DNA of 46,654 nucleotides from Candidatus Devosia symbiotica (GTDB lineage: Bacteria > Pseudomonadota > Alphaproteobacteria > Rhizobiales > Devosiaceae): NCBI GenBank assembly GCA_025050575.1, contig JALBVE010000010.1, positions 1-46,654 of the forward strand, written 5' to 3'. Shown piece after piece: positions 9,283 to 19,494 of the stretch. The translations under genes and the position numbers were made by a program. Within the stretch, counting starts at the first letter, position 1; each line of letters begins with the position of its first letter. Under the pieces are notes generated by a model, which made no database searches, was not told the DNA's origin, and saw only the letters and a list, made by a program, of their open reading frames with translations.

Positions 9283-12200
9283 CAGTGGAACCACACGTCC
9301 GTTACGCCGTCCAGCGCCTTGATGCCGCCGGCGACCTCCGCCGTCAGCCTATAAGTCCCCGGCAGTTCAATCTCGTATTCGCGGGCGCCGCCATCGCGAA
9401 TAACGACGAAATTGACGCCACCCTCTCCGCCCCGCTTGAGTTGGGCGTTGATCGAGCCGAGGGCGGCAGCGCTGGTGGCGAACACCGTCAGCCGCCGGTC
9501 GATCTTGTCCTCGATGTCATCGATCGGCTCGGCCGAGAGCAGGCGCAGGCTAACGCCTTCAGCCCGTTCGTCGGCCCCCACCTGCAGGATCACCGATTTG
9601 CCCGGCTGCAGGATCGCCCCGAACTGGTTGATCTGCTCGGAAAAGGCGATCACTTCATAGCTGCCGCTCTGATCGGACAGCGTCAGGATTATCATCGGCG
9701 TGCCCTTGCGGGTCCGCCGGTCCTGCCGGCCACTGATCGTGCCGGCCAGCCGTCCGGCCGAGGCGCCATCCTTGACGGCACGCTCGAAATCGCCCCAGCG
9801 CTGTACCCGCAGCTTGTCGAATATATCAGCATAGGCGTCAAGCGGATGGGCCGAGAGGTGAAAGCCGAAAGCGCTGAGCTCGCGGTCGGCTCGCTCGGTG
9901 GTCGACCAGACCGGCACACCCTCCGGCAACTGAACGGTTTCCGATTCGCCGGCATCAAACATATTCCATTGACCCTCATTGCGCTCGGCGGTCAGCGACT
10001 GAGCCATGCCCATCACTGCCTCGATGGCGGCAAAAGCCACCTCGCGCCGCGGCACTATGGCGTCAAAAGCGCCAGCATTGGCCAGGGTTTCCAGCGTCCG
10101 TTTAGAGAGCACGCGAGGATCGACCCGGCGGGCAAAATCGCCTAGATCCTTGAACGGGGTGTCGCCGCGCACCTCGACAATGTGCTCGGCCACTTGCTGG
10201 CCAATGCCCTTGACCGCGCACAGGCCATAAAGAATGTGCTTGTCCTTGACCGAGAACACCACCTGCGAGCTGTTCACACAGGGTGGCATCAGCTCGATGC
10301 CGTTACGCTTGGCCTCGCTGCGGAACTCGGCCAGCTTGTCGGTATTGCCCATATCCAGCGTCATCGACGCGGCCAAGAACTCATGCGGATAATGCGCCTT
10401 GAGATACGCCGTTTGGTAACTCACCAGGGCATAGGTGGCCGCGTGACTCTTGTTGAAGCCGTAATTGGCGAACTTGGCCAATAGGTCAAAGATCGTATCG
10501 GCCTGGCCCTGCTTGAGGCCATGCTTGATAGCGCCTTCGCGGAAACGCTCGCGCTGCGCATCCATCTCGGACTTGATCTTCTTGCCCATGGCGCGGCGCA
10601 ACATGTCGGCTTCGCCCAGCGAATAGCCGCTCAGCAGCTGGGCGATCTGCATCACCTGCTCCTGATAGACGATGATGCCATAGGTCTCGTCGAGCACTTT
10701 GGAGAGGTCCTCGTGCGGATATTCCACATTCTCGCGGCCATGCTTGCGATCGCAGAACATCGGGATATTGTCCATCGGACCGGGACGATAGAGCGCCACA
10801 ATGGCGATGATGTCCTCAAAACGGTCTGGCTTCATGTCGAGTAGCGCTCGGCGCATGCCAGCGCCCTCAACCTGGAACACGCCAAAGGTATTGCCCCGGG
10901 CATAAAGCTCATAGGTGGGCTTGTCGTTCATCGAGATGTCCTCGATCCGGAAGTTGCCACCATCCAGATTGACCATATTGACCGCGTATTGCACCGTGGT
11001 CAGCGTTTTGAGGCCCAGAAAGTCGAACTTGACTAGCCCAGCAGCCTCGCTCCACTTCATATTGTACTGGCACACCGGCATCTCCGAGCGCGGATCGCGA
11101 TAAAGCGGCGCCAGATCATGCAGCGGCCGGTCGCCGATAATGATGCCGGCGGCATGGGTGGAAGCGTGGCGGAACAGACCCTCCAGATTCTTGCCTATGG
11201 CCACCAGATCGGCCACCGTCTCATCTTCGTCGGCCATTGCCTTGAACTGAGGCACTTCCTTCATGGTCCGCTCGATCGACCACGGATCGGCCGGATTGGC
11301 CGGCACCATCTTGCAGATGCGATCGACCTGCCCATAGGGCATTTGGAGCACGCGACCGACATCGCGAAGCACGGCGCGCGCCTGCAAAGTACCGAACGTG
11401 ATAATTTGAGACACCTGTTCGGTGCCATATTTGCGCTGCACGTAGCGAATGACTTCTTCGCGCCGGTTCTGGCAGAAGTCGATGTCAAAGTCTGGCATCG
11501 AGACGCGTTCGGGATTAAGAAAGCGCTCAAACAGCAGATTATAGGCCAGCGGGTCGAGATCCGTGATGGTGGTGGCGTAGGCCACCAGCGAGCCGGCGCC
11601 CGAACCACGGCCCGGCCCCACCGGAATGCCATGCGATTTCGACCAGCGGATAAAATCGGCCACGATCAGGAAATAGCCCGGGAATTTCATCGAAGTGATG
11701 ATGCCTAGCTCGAACTCCAGCCGTTCCCAATATTCCTGTTCAGTCTTGCCCGGCGCGGGCCCGGTGGTTTCGAGGCGGTTGACCAGCCCCTCCTCGGCCA
11801 TGGCGCGCAACGCGTCAGCCTCGGCGGCCACAGCTTCATCCTCGCTCAGATCGGGCGCAGCGGCGAATTTGGGCAGGATCGGCTTGCGCGTCAGCGGGCG
11901 GTAGGAAATGCGCTGAGCGATTTCGACCGTGGAGTCGAGTGCTTCAGGCAGGTCGGAGAATAGCGCCGCCATTTCGGCGCGGGTCTTGAAATAATACTGG
12001 TCGTTTAGCTTGCGTCGTTCGGTCTGAGCCAGCACGGTGCCGCCGGCAATCGCCAGCAGCGCATCATGCGCCTCGAACTCCTTGACCGATTTGAAGAAGG
12101 GCTCATTGGTCGCCACCAGCGGAATGCCCTTACGATAGGCATAATCGACAAGCCGCGGCTCGACGGCGGCCTCCTGCACCCGGCCATGGCGCTGCAATTC

Positions 12201-12737
12201 GATATAGAAGCGCTCACCAAATAATTCCGCCAACCGGTCTAGCCGCTTGATTGCATTGCTGTTCCGCCCCTGAGCGAACGCCATGTCGATAGCCCCCTCC
12301 GGCCCACCGCTCAGGCAGATCAGCCCCTCGAGCCGCTCGCGGCTCAGCCAATCGAGCTGAGCGCGCGCCGTGCCGCCATCCCCCTCGATGAATGATTGCG
12401 ACACCAGGCGCGACAGATTGCCGAAACCGGTCTCGGTCTGGGCCAGTAGCACGACGCTGGACTTGCCCGCCCAGGCCATATGGCCGCGCTCATTGATACG
12501 TTCTTCACCGGCGGCGAAATCAATCGCCAGCTCCACCCCGACCAGGGGCTGAATGCCCTTCTTGCTGGCCTTTTCGGAAAATTCCAGCGCCCCGAACAGA
12601 TTGCCGGTATCGGCAACACCAAGCGCGGGCTGTTCATCCTCGCCCGCCAATTTGAGAATTGTCTCAAGCTGCAGCGCCCCCTCAAGCAGAGAATAGGCAG
12701 AGTGAATGTGGAGATGGATGAATCCGGGACCGTGCAT
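9282..12737 (-). CDS. dnaE: DNA polymerase III alpha subunit
   Basis: 1151 residues, the normal length of type-1 DnaE, the replicative polymerase subunit. The PHP domain opens with FIHLHIHSAYSLLEGAL. The catalytic palm contains PDFDIDFCQNRREEVIRYVQ, with two of the three essential aspartates. The fingers region contains EQVMQIAQLLSGYSLGEADM and the RRAMGKK element. A helix-hairpin-helix segment (YGLCAVKGIGQQVAEHIVE) and an OB-fold region (AGRLAGTISGRQDRRTRKG) follow. The frame is completely open through 3.4 kb, which is the best internal control that the many stops elsewhere are real. It ends in TGA, kept in overlap with the following VOC start. The start MHGPGFIHLHIH is the family start. Confidence 0.97.
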   Translation of the reverse strand: MHGPGFIHLHIHSAYSLLEGALQLETILKLAGEDEQPALGVADTGNLFGALEFSEKASKKGIQPLVGVELAIDFAAGEERINERGHMAWAGKSSVVLLAQTETGFGNLSRLVSQSFIEGDGGTARAQLDWLSRERLEGLICLSGGPEGAIDMAFAQGRNSNAIKRLDRLAELFGERFYIELQRHGRVQEAAVEPRLVDYAYRKGIPLVATNEPFFKSVKEFEAHDALLAIAGGTVLAQTERRKLNDQYYFKTRAEMAALFSDLPEALDSTVEIAQRISYRPLTRKPILPKFAAAPDLSEDEAVAAEADALRAMAEEGLVNRLETTGPAPGKTEQEYWERLEFELGIITSMKFPGYFLIVADFIRWSKSHGIPVGPGRGSGAGSLVAYATTITDLDPLAYNLLFERFLNPERVSMPDFDIDFCQNRREEVIRYVQRKYGTEQVSQIITFGTLQARAVLRDVGRVLQMPYGQVDRICKMVPANPADPWSIERTMKEVPQFKAMADEDETVADLVAIGKNLEGLFRHASTHAAGIIIGDRPLHDLAPLYRDPRSEMPVCQYNMKWSEAAGLVKFDFLGLKTLTTVQYAVNMVNLDGGNFRIEDISMNDKPTYELYARGNTFGVFQVEGAGMRRALLDMKPDRFEDIIAIVALYRPGPMDNIPMFCDRKHGRENVEYPHEDLSKVLDETYGIIVYQEQVMQIAQLLSGYSLGEADMLRRAMGKKIKSEMDAQRERFREGAIKHGLKQGQADTIFDLLAKFANYGFNKSHAATYALVSYQTAYLKAHYPHEFLAASMTLDMGNTDKLAEFRSEAKRNGIELMPPCVNSSQVVFSVKDKHILYGLCAVKGIGQQVAEHIVEVRGDTPFKDLGDFARRVDPRVLSKRTLETLANAGAFDAIVPRREVAFAAIEAVMGMAQSLTAERNEGQWNMFDAGESETVQLPEGVPVWSTTERADRELSAFGFHLSAHPLDAYADIFDKLRVQRWGDFERAVKDGASAGRLAGTISGRQDRRTRKGTPMIILTLSDQSGSYEVIAFSEQINQFGAILQPGKSVILQVGADERAEGVSLRLLSAEPIDDIEDKIDRRLTVFATSAAALGSINAQLKRGGEGGVNFVVIRDGGAREYEIELPGTYRLTAEVAGGIKALDGVTDVWFH

Positions 12738-12804
12738 GGTAAACCTTTATGACCGGATCGAGACGATGATCATACCGTCTCGCCGCCGCAATCCACAGTC
12801 AGCG

Positions 12805-12909
12805 TCACACGAGTCGGGCCAGCATATCCATCCAGGTGAGCGAGCCGATGCTGAAGGCGCCCAGCGTAATGAATATAGCAAAGTCCTTGATGAAAGTGAG
12901 CATCTTCAT
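12805..12909 (-). CDS. possible 34-residue membrane peptide upstream of dnaE
   Basis: The short open frame MKMLTFIKDFAIFITLGAFS continues with IGSLTWMDMLARLV and ends in TGA. It has a lysine-flanked hydrophobic helix and the look of the tiny single-span proteins common in Hyphomicrobiales. It lies 67 bp upstream of dnaE in the same direction. I see no strong ribosome site, and 34 codons can stay open by chance, so this is tentative. Confidence 0.4.
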   Translation of the reverse strand: MKMLTFIKDFAIFITLGAFSIGSLTWMDMLARLV

Positions 12910-13070
12910 CTCAATTTGTTGCTATAATGTTCTTATATGTTCGATCTTTATTCTTGTCGAGTGGGCGTAGCGGGGATTCCCCTGTCTTGGTTAGCAAACA
13001 GCGCAAGCTCCTTGCCGTCGGCTAGCCAACCATCCAGTTTCAACGCAACCCGCCGCAAGAATCTCATCCC

Positions 13071-13510
13071 ATGACGCCAATCCCACAACTTAGCCTAGAC
13101 CTGCTGCTGACCCCCGCAGCCGGATTTGCCCATGTGATCGGCTTTATCGAACTGGATGGCCACTACACCTCATTCATGAGCGGCAACACTACCCAGCTGG
13201 GCCACGCGCTGGCGCAGAACAACTGGTCCATTGCGCTATTGACCAGTTCGCTGCTGCTGATCTTCAATCATGGGCAGCTTTTTCGGCTCACTACTGGCCC
13301 TACTGGTCAGCGCACGCTGGGGTTCCGGCGCCATTACCGCCATGGTGCTGGCAGCTATACGCTGACCATCGGGCTGGCACTGCTGAGCCACCAGCCGACC
13401 AAGTTCATGCTCGCTTTGGCCGATGGCGTTGGCGCCCAGAACGCCATCCTGCCCTCCACCGGCTAGGTCCGGCTGGGCACTACCGCTTAGGCGCTCAAAC
13501 CAAGCTATTG
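13071..13510 (+). pseudogene. DUF1275 (YoaK-type) membrane protein, broken and truncated
   Basis: The N terminus is family-typical: LLLTPAAGFAHVIGFIELDG followed by SFMSGNTTQLG. The fifth-position histidine in AGFAHV is an aspartate in the homologues I recall. A frameshift near 13265 moves the frame to one reading LVSARWGSGAITAMVLAAYT, and a second restores the ORF at LSHQPTKFMLALADGVGAQN. A TAG at 13465-13467 interrupts NAILPSTG-VRLGTT, and the last 60 or so residues are missing where the opposite-strand glutathione S-transferase gene ends. Members of the family are predicted six-helix inner-membrane proteins of unknown transport role. Confidence 0.75.
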
Positions 13511-14052
13511 AGACCTTTGTGCCTAGCATCAAGAAAGCCAGAACGCATGACCGGAATATACCAGCCGAAAAAGCTGACATCAACGATGGACAACTGATCG
13601 CCGAGAAAGAATGACTTGTCGCCCAACAGGCGCCCAAGCAGGGCGTCGACTATTTCGCCCTTCTCTTTATAGCGCTTGATGCCGTAGGGGACGGTTTCTG
13701 GCTCAAACATTGAAAATGGGCGTGCTGGCAAACATTGGCCCCTGCAGCGAGACCTGCAGGAACAGTAATTGCTGCATGACTAGTTCGCCGTTGCGGTCGG
13801 TCGGCAACAATTTGCCGGATTTCTTGCCGATATAATTCAGAATGGCGTTCGACTCATTACACCGTCGTGCCATCATCTTCGTCGCAGACGGCCGGAATTT
13901 TGCCACCCGGGCTAATGACGAGATATTTCGGCTTCTGACCCTCGCCGATGAAGATGTCGATGATTTCGACTTTGTAGGGCAACTCCATCTCCTCGAGAGC
14001 GATGGGAATCTTGACGCTGTTGAGAGGTGTCGTGGACAAAAAGCGTAATCAT
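13495..14052 (-). pseudogene. glutathione S-transferase, broken
   Basis: From ATG 14052 (MITLFVHDT) a frameshift near 14030 leads to VKIPIALEEMELPYKVEIID and SPGGKIPAVCDEDDG, the thioredoxin-like GSH-binding domain with its cis-proline (KIPAV). A further shift near 13860 leads to SNAILNYIGKKSGKLLPTD, the end of that domain and the linker. Another near 13720 leads to the helical C-terminal domain (LLGDKSFFLGDQLSIVDVSF). The order and spacing are those of the YghU/YfcG-like bacterial GST branch. Three frameshifts and some loss in the middle make it inactive. Confidence 0.75.
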
Positions 14053-14174
14053 GGGAAACTCCGGTTTCGTGACGCCACTTAAACTAGCGTTGCGGGCTGA
14101 GAGTTTTAATGCTTGAAACCTCCAATCTGTTGATCTTAAATCCCATTGACCTCATGATGCAGAGAGGAAAGGAC

Positions 14175-14770
14175 ATGGACATGCTGGCGGATGTCCTAGA
14201 TGTGACTCAATTGGCCAACTCCATACCTGGGTCAGGCTAAATTACGGGCGCCTTGGGCGATCGAGCGTGACTACACCACCGAGGCAACCGTGCATATGGT
14301 CCAGCGTGGGTCGTGCTGATTTTCGTCTCATGGCGAATAGCCTATTATGCTCTCGGAGGGCGACATTATACTGCTGCCGCGCGGGGGGGCGGCACGTGCT
14401 CAGTGACAAACTCAGCCATCAAGGCTAACCCCTGGCGGATGTGCTATCCGAGGCAAACTGGTTCGCGGCGTTGCGCGATCCCGGCATCAGCAGAGCGCTG
14501 GGACAGATACATCGGCAGCCGGGCAAGGACTGGACGGTGGATGCTTTGGCAGACGCAGCCGGGCAGACTCGCGCAACCTTTGCAGGGCGGTTTTTGACGC
14601 TGGTCGGCGAAACGCCGATTGCCTATCCCATCCGATGGCGCATCTGCCTGGCAGCGCGGCAATTGCGCAAACGGCGGCTCAGCATTGAGCAAGCGGCGTT
14701 CTCGCGGACATTCAAGCGGCATTATGGGATGGCGCCCTTAGAATTCCGTGCCATTGCGCGCGCCGCATAG
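14175..14770 (+). pseudogene. AraC-family regulator with N-terminal cupin-type domain, broken
   Basis: The start MDMLADVLDVTQLANSI follows a GAGAGGAAAGGA ribosome site and resembles AraC regulators with a cupin_6 sensor domain. Stops (TAA at 14238, TGA soon after) and several shifts wreck the sensor half, where only scraps such as GGDIILLPRGGAARVLSDK (other frame, near 14360-14410) can be picked out. The DNA-binding half is better kept: DPGISRALGQIHRQPGKDWT, then VDALADAAGQTRATFAGRFL and VGETPIAYPIRWRICLAARQ, but the second helix-turn-helix is shortened before AFSRTFKRHYGMAPLEFR. Confidence 0.7.
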
Positions 14771-15136
14771 CGCCATCGGATGCGACCCGATTAGACCAAG
14801 AACGGAGGCAATGTCGCTTGCTCGCGGGTAGGTTAAAGCGAGCATAGCGGCTGATCTGGAGTCCGATACCGTTGCGCGGCATGCTGGGCGGCTTCGGCTA
14901 CGCCCGGTTTGGCGTCTATGCCCTGCTGATGCCCGGACTTGTCTATCTGGGATTCCTGATCGCCTTCATCGCCTGACGCTCGAGAACGATGCTAGCGTAA
15001 GGGGATTAGTGTCGAGGCCGCTAACGACCCTATTGCGATCGCCCGCTTTGCTGATTCTAGAGCTTTACACAGCACACTAGTGCATGCACAAGGCTCGAAA
15101 TGCCATTTGTGGATGGTGACTTTCGCCTTGGGGCGG
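14771..15136. other. gene-free stretch with a possible gene remnant
   Basis: No supported gene. A 31-codon hydrophobic open frame, MLGGFGYARFGVYALLMPGL onward to LIAFIA and TGA (14881-14976), looks like the C-terminal end of a lost membrane-associated protein, but I cannot assign it. The rest shows nothing I can interpret. Confidence 0.35.
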
Positions 15137-15815
15137 TTATGATCTAGATGCGAAGCGCTCGACTAGTTCAATTTCGCCCAGAACGATCAGCAGGTCGTCT
15201 TATTACACAACCGTGATGGCCTGAGCATATGTGAAGACTTCATCGGTGCGCTCGATGCCGACATATGATCACACCGTATTGCTGCCAGACCTTGGCTTGC
15301 TCCAGCAATTTGCTAACCAGATCAAACGGCGTGCGCGTTTTGACCATGACAAAATCATTGTCCAGGTCGACGAAGTCCATCATTTTGCCGATGAGGATAT
15401 GGGTCACCATCTGACTCATGCGCGCTTCCGGGTAAATCACGTTCTTCACGCCGATACTCTTGAGTATCTTGCCGTGCCGTTCATTATTAGCCTTGGCCCA
15501 GATCGTTGGAACGCCGGCCTCAATGAGGGTGAACGCTGTAAGGATGCTCGCCTCTAGGTCTTCCCTAATTGCAATAAAAACGATCTTAAAAACGATCTTA
15601 AAGTCGCCTATGCCGATCTATCGAATCGACTCAGGGTTGGCGCAATCGGCTTGCGCCACATGGGTGAGCAGTCCGGCTGCTTCCTAAACAATTGCGGCAT
15701 TTCCATCCACGCCAAGGATTTCGTGATCCATGCGTATGAGAGAGCTCACTACCGAGCTTCCGAAACGACCGAGGCCAATAACCAGGACTGTCTCGGCTTT
15801 AGTACAATTGGACAT
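15137..15815 (-). pseudogene. trkA: TrkA/KtrA-type K+ uptake regulatory subunit, broken
   Basis: The product begins VLVIGLGRFGSSVVSSLIRM, the Rossmann GxGxxG nucleotide-binding loop of an RCK-N domain, followed by HEILGVDGNAAIV. TAGs at 15684-15686 and 15618-15620 replace what are most likely CAG glutamine codons. RCK-N continues through ASILTAFTLIEAGVPTIWAK and IGVKNVIYPEARMSQMVTHI. The RCK-C part (FVMVKTRTPFDLVSKLLE) then suffers a frameshift near 15265, and a further stop near the 3' end precedes DDLLIVLGEIELVERFA. The subunit gates the TrkH/KtrB channel with NAD(H) or ATP. The ATG lies one base after the trkH TAA, so the pair was an operon. Confidence 0.85.
15577..15600. repeat. 12-bp perfect tandem duplication inside trkA
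   Basis: AAAACGATCTTA occurs twice head to tail (15577-15588, 15589-15600). On the coding strand it repeats FKIV in frame, lengthening the RCK-N domain by four residues. It looks like slippage during decay. Confidence 0.85.
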
Positions 15816-15816
15816 T

Positions 15817-17080
15817 TTAACCAACGATAGGGCGCTCCTCTAGATAATGTAATGCGCTTCGCCCTCTGCCGAGGGCAAGTGCCGTGACTATGGTGATCGC
15901 GCTCACTCTGCCGATCAACATCAATACGATCAAAACTAATTCGGCAACGGGCAGTAGTTGGCTGGTAATGCCAGTCGCAAAACTGACCGCGGCGAAAGCT
16001 GAAATCGTTTCGAATAGTACGACCACCAGTGGAAAGTCGGTCACCAACAGAATATGTCCATTGGTTCCCAATGACATCAAAGTCAAGGACAGTAGCACCA
16101 CGGTGACGGCCGTTCCGAAGAGCGTGATTTTGGTATATAGCGCCCAGGGCCGACCTTTTCCTATGGTGGCCCAGCTCTGGAGCTCATGAATCACCAGAAA
16201 CCCGAGCGAACTGAAGACAATCGCGAGCATGATTGGTGCTAGAAACAACCAGTCGTTCTGAAACCCCATCAAGCTGTCCGAGTAGGTCGAAAAACCCGCG
16301 TTGTTGAACGCGGACACGGCATAAAAAACCATGCTATGCAGCAGGCAAGTCTTAGCCATAGGAGAAGTGGAGCCGCAAGGTAAGAGCAAGGGCCAGTGTG
16401 GTTTCTACTGTGATAGTCACTAGCAGGATCAGGCGAAGCACGCTGCAAGCGTCTACCATTTCGAAAAAGCTGTGTTCTACCTGAGTTCGCAACCGGTCTT
16501 TGAGCCGAAATCTCCGGCCTGCCAACAGGCCAAGCAAGGTGGCGGCTGCCATGATCCCGAAGCCTCCAATCTGGAACAAGGCCAGGATCACAACTTGTCC
16601 AAAGGTAGACCACATAGACTGGAGTATCGACAACGATAAGGCCCGTGACACAGACGGCAGAGGTCGCAGTAAACAAAGCTGTCAGAAAGGGCGCATAACC
16701 CGGTCTCTCATGCGACAGCGGCAGCATGAGTAAGGCAGTTCCGATCGCAATCGCAGCCATAAAGGCAATCGGCACAAGCCTAGTCGGGTGGGTCATATTG
16801 GCAAGCACGCTTTGCTCCGAGCAAGCGGTCCCAACCTCTCAGAGAATTCCCAAGGCGGCAGCCAGAAACGGTGTCTGTATATGCCGAATATGCCGATGCA
16901 GCCATAGACACAATAGCGTGCCGAGTATCGCAGGCGGCAAAATATGCGTCCACACGGCACGTCATCGGTTGGCGAGCATCCGCTTTCACCAACGTCTATC
17001 GAAAACCCGACAGTCCAAAACCCACTCTCTTGCTGCTGATCCGCGCCGTAGCCGAAAGTTGTGCTGAAGCCCGACACCAC
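15817..17080 (-). pseudogene. trkH: TrkH/KtrB-type K+ channel subunit, broken
   Basis: Fragments in different minus-strand frames follow family order. N-terminal helices come first (frame reading ILPPAILGTLLCLWLH near 16940), then HPTRLVPIAFMAAIAIGTAL and FLTALFTATSAVCVTGLIVV, the first pore-loop filter. Next are FGQVVILALFQIGGFGIMAA, and VFYAVSAFNNAGFSTYSDSL carrying a later filter (NAGF). Finally come FSSLGFLVIHELQSW and FETISAFAAVSFATGITSQL, the last filter region. Frameshifts near 16830, 16650 and 16375 separate the blocks. TrkH forms the K+-translocating pore that TrkA gates. With both subunits dead, this uptake route is lost. Confidence 0.85.
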
Positions 17081-17093
17081 ACCAAATATTATA

Positions 17094-17117
17094 GAGGCCC
17101 GGATCGCTCCGGGCCTC
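17094..17117. terminator. intrinsic terminator downstream of clpA
   Basis: GAGGCCCGGA-TCGC-TCCGGGCCTC is a perfect 10-bp stem with a 4-base loop. It starts 11 bases after the clpA TAG and is followed, in the clpA direction, by the AT-rich TATAATATTT. On the other side TTATTT gives weak bidirectional potential. Confidence 0.85.
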
Positions 17118-17127
17118 TTATTTCTGG

Positions 17128-19485
17128 CTATGCCAGGGGCACTAGCTCTTGCCGACGATTGTCTTGGGCTTTTTCGGCTTGGGCAGGGTCTTGGGCCTGG
17201 CGGCGTGCGGGGGAGGGGAGCGCGATCAGCTCGAGCTTGGCATCATTGCCCTCGCCGATCACCGCAATGGTGACCGTGCCGCCATTGACTAGTTCGCCAA
17301 ACAGCACTTCTTCGGCCAGTGGCTTCTTGATGTACTCCTGGATCACCCGACCCAAGGGCCGTGCACCCATGCGCTCGTCATAGTCGCGTTCGGCCAGCCA
17401 GTCGGCCGCTTCAGGCTGTAGCACAATGGTGACATTGCGTTCAGCCAGCTGGCCTTCAAGCTGCAGCACGAATTTCTCAACCACGCGACGCACCACTTCG
17501 CGCGGCAGCGGGGCAAACGAGATGATCGCATCCAGACGGTTGCGGAATTCCGGGCTGAACAGGCGGTTGATCGCCTCTTCATCGTCGCCCTGCTCGCGCT
17601 TGCGCCCAAAGCCAATCGGGCTCTTGGCCAGCTCCATAGCGCCCACATTGGACGTCATGATTAGGATAACATTGCGGAAATCTACTGATTTGCCGATGTG
17701 ATCGGTCAGCTTGCCGTGGTCCATCACCTGCAACAGGATGCTGTAGAGATCGGGGTGGGCCTTTTCGATTTCGTCCAGCAGCACCACGCAATTCGGGTTC
17801 TTATCGACGCCATCGGTCAGCAGACCGCCCTGGTCAAAGCCGACATAGCCCGGAGGCGCGCCGATCAGGCGGCTGACGGTGTGACGCTCCATGTACTCCG
17901 ACATGTCGAAGCGCAAAAGCTTCACCCCGAGGGTGTTGGCAAGCTGTTTGGCCGCTTCGGTCTTGCCCACGCCGGTCGGGCCGGTGAAGAGATAAGAGCC
18001 GATGGGCTTTTCGGGCTCGCGCAGGCCGGCACGGGCCAGCTTGATCGCCGAGGACAGCGCGGTGATCGCCACATCCTGACCGAACACTACCGTCTTGAGG
18101 TTCTGTTCCAGGCTGCCCAGCATTTCCGCATCGGACCTGGAGACCGATTTGGGGGGGATGCGGGCAATCATGGCAATAGTGGCTTCGATGTCTTCGACGT
18201 CGATCACCTTCTTACGCTTGTCCGGGGTCAGCAGCATCTGGCTAGCGCCGGTTTCGTCGAGCACGTCGATCGCCTTGTCGGGCAGCTTGCGGTCATTGAT
18301 GTAGCGCGCGCTCAGCTCTACCGCGGCCTTGAGGGCCTTGTCGGTGTACTTGATCTTGTGGAACTCTTCGAAATAGGGGTGTAACCCCTTGATGATCTCG
18401 ATCGCTTCGGGAAGCGAAGGTTCGTTGACGTCGATCTTCTGAAAGCGTCGGACCAGGGCCTGGTCCTTTTCGAAGAACTGGCGATATTCCTTGTAGGTGG
18501 TCGAGCCGATGCAGCGGATCGCCCCGCTGGCCAGTGCCGGCTTGAGCAAGTTGGACGCATCAAGCGCCCCACCTGAAGTGGCGCCAGCCCCGATCATGGT
18601 GTGGATCTCGTCGATGAACATCACTGAATTGGGGAGCTTTTCGAGCTCCTTCATCATCGTCTTGAGGCGTTCCTCGAAATCACCACGATAACGAGTACCC
18701 GCCAGCAGCGAGCCCATATCGAGCGAATAGATCACCGCTTCGCGCAGCACCTCGGGCACATCGCCATCAACGATCTTGCGGGCCAGACCTTCGGCAATAG
18801 TGGTCTTGCCCACGCCGGCATCGCCGACATAAAGCGGATTGTTCTTCGAGCGGCGACACAACACCTGGATGGTGCGGCGTAGTTCGGCATCGCGCCCAAT
18901 CAGCGGATCGATCTTGCCCAACCGGGCCTTCTCGTTGAGGTTCAGCGCGAAATCGGCCAGGGCCGAGCTCTTCTTAACCTCGGCACCGCCTTCAGCATGG
19001 TTCTCACCATCCTCGACACCGTGCATCTTGCGCTTCTCGCTCGGACCGGATTTGGTGATCCTGTGGCTGATGAAATTAACCGCGTCCAGCCGACTCATAT
19101 CCTGCTGTTCTAGGAAATAGGCAGCATGACTTTCGCGCTCGGCAAAGATCGCCACCAGCACATTGGCGCCGGTGACTTCTTCGCGGCCTGATGACTGGAC
19201 GTGAATGACCGCGCGTTGAATCACGCGCTGGAACGCGGCGGTCGGTCGCGCATTCTGACCATTGGACGCGATCAGACTGTCGAGCTCTTCATTGATGAAG
19301 TCTTCAAGATCGCTTTTCAGCGCGTCAACATCGACATCGCAGCCGGTCAGAACGGCGATCGTTTCACGGTCGTCGGTCAGGGCTAGCAAGAGGTGCTCGA
19401 GTGTAGCGAACTCATGGTTTCGTTCACGCGCCAGGTTCATTGCCTGATGCAGAGCCTTTTCAAGGAGGCGGGAGAATGAGGGCAT
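17128..19485 (-). CDS. clpA: ATP-dependent Clp protease ATP-binding subunit ClpA
   Basis: 785 residues, normal for ClpA, the AAA+ unfoldase that feeds substrates to ClpP. An N-terminal Clp_N repeat pair spans about residues 1-145. The D1 Walker A is GDAGVGKT at 221-228, with Walker B in VMFIDEIHTMIG. The D2 Walker A is GPTGVGKTEAAKQL near residue 500, with Walker B in VVLLDEIEKAHPDLY. The ClpP-contacting IGF-type loop is present (SPIGFGRKR). The start MPSFSRLLEKALHQAM is family-typical. It follows clpS by nine bases, so the adaptor and unfoldase form an operon. The stop is TAG with a terminator immediately after. No lesions are seen in 2.36 kb. Confidence 0.96.
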   Translation of the reverse strand: MPSFSRLLEKALHQAMNLARERNHEFATLEHLLLALTDDRETIAVLTGCDVDVDALKSDLEDFINEELDSLIASNGQNARPTAAFQRVIQRAVIHVQSSGREEVTGANVLVAIFAERESHAAYFLEQQDMSRLDAVNFISHRITKSGPSEKRKMHGVEDGENHAEGGAEVKKSSALADFALNLNEKARLGKIDPLIGRDAELRRTIQVLCRRSKNNPLYVGDAGVGKTTIAEGLARKIVDGDVPEVLREAVIYSLDMGSLLAGTRYRGDFEERLKTMMKELEKLPNSVMFIDEIHTMIGAGATSGGALDASNLLKPALASGAIRCIGSTTYKEYRQFFEKDQALVRRFQKIDVNEPSLPEAIEIIKGLHPYFEEFHKIKYTDKALKAAVELSARYINDRKLPDKAIDVLDETGASQMLLTPDKRKKVIDVEDIEATIAMIARIPPKSVSRSDAEMLGSLEQNLKTVVFGQDVAITALSSAIKLARAGLREPEKPIGSYLFTGPTGVGKTEAAKQLANTLGVKLLRFDMSEYMERHTVSRLIGAPPGYVGFDQGGLLTDGVDKNPNCVVLLDEIEKAHPDLYSILLQVMDHGKLTDHIGKSVDFRNVILIMTSNVGAMELAKSPIGFGRKREQGDDEEAINRLFSPEFRNRLDAIISFAPLPREVVRRVVEKFVLQLEGQLAERNVTIVLQPEAADWLAERDYDERMGARPLGRVIQEYIKKPLAEEVLFGELVNGGTVTIAVIGEGNDAKLELIALPSPARRQAQDPAQAEKAQDNRRQELVPLA

Positions 19486-19494
19486 GTGATGTTC

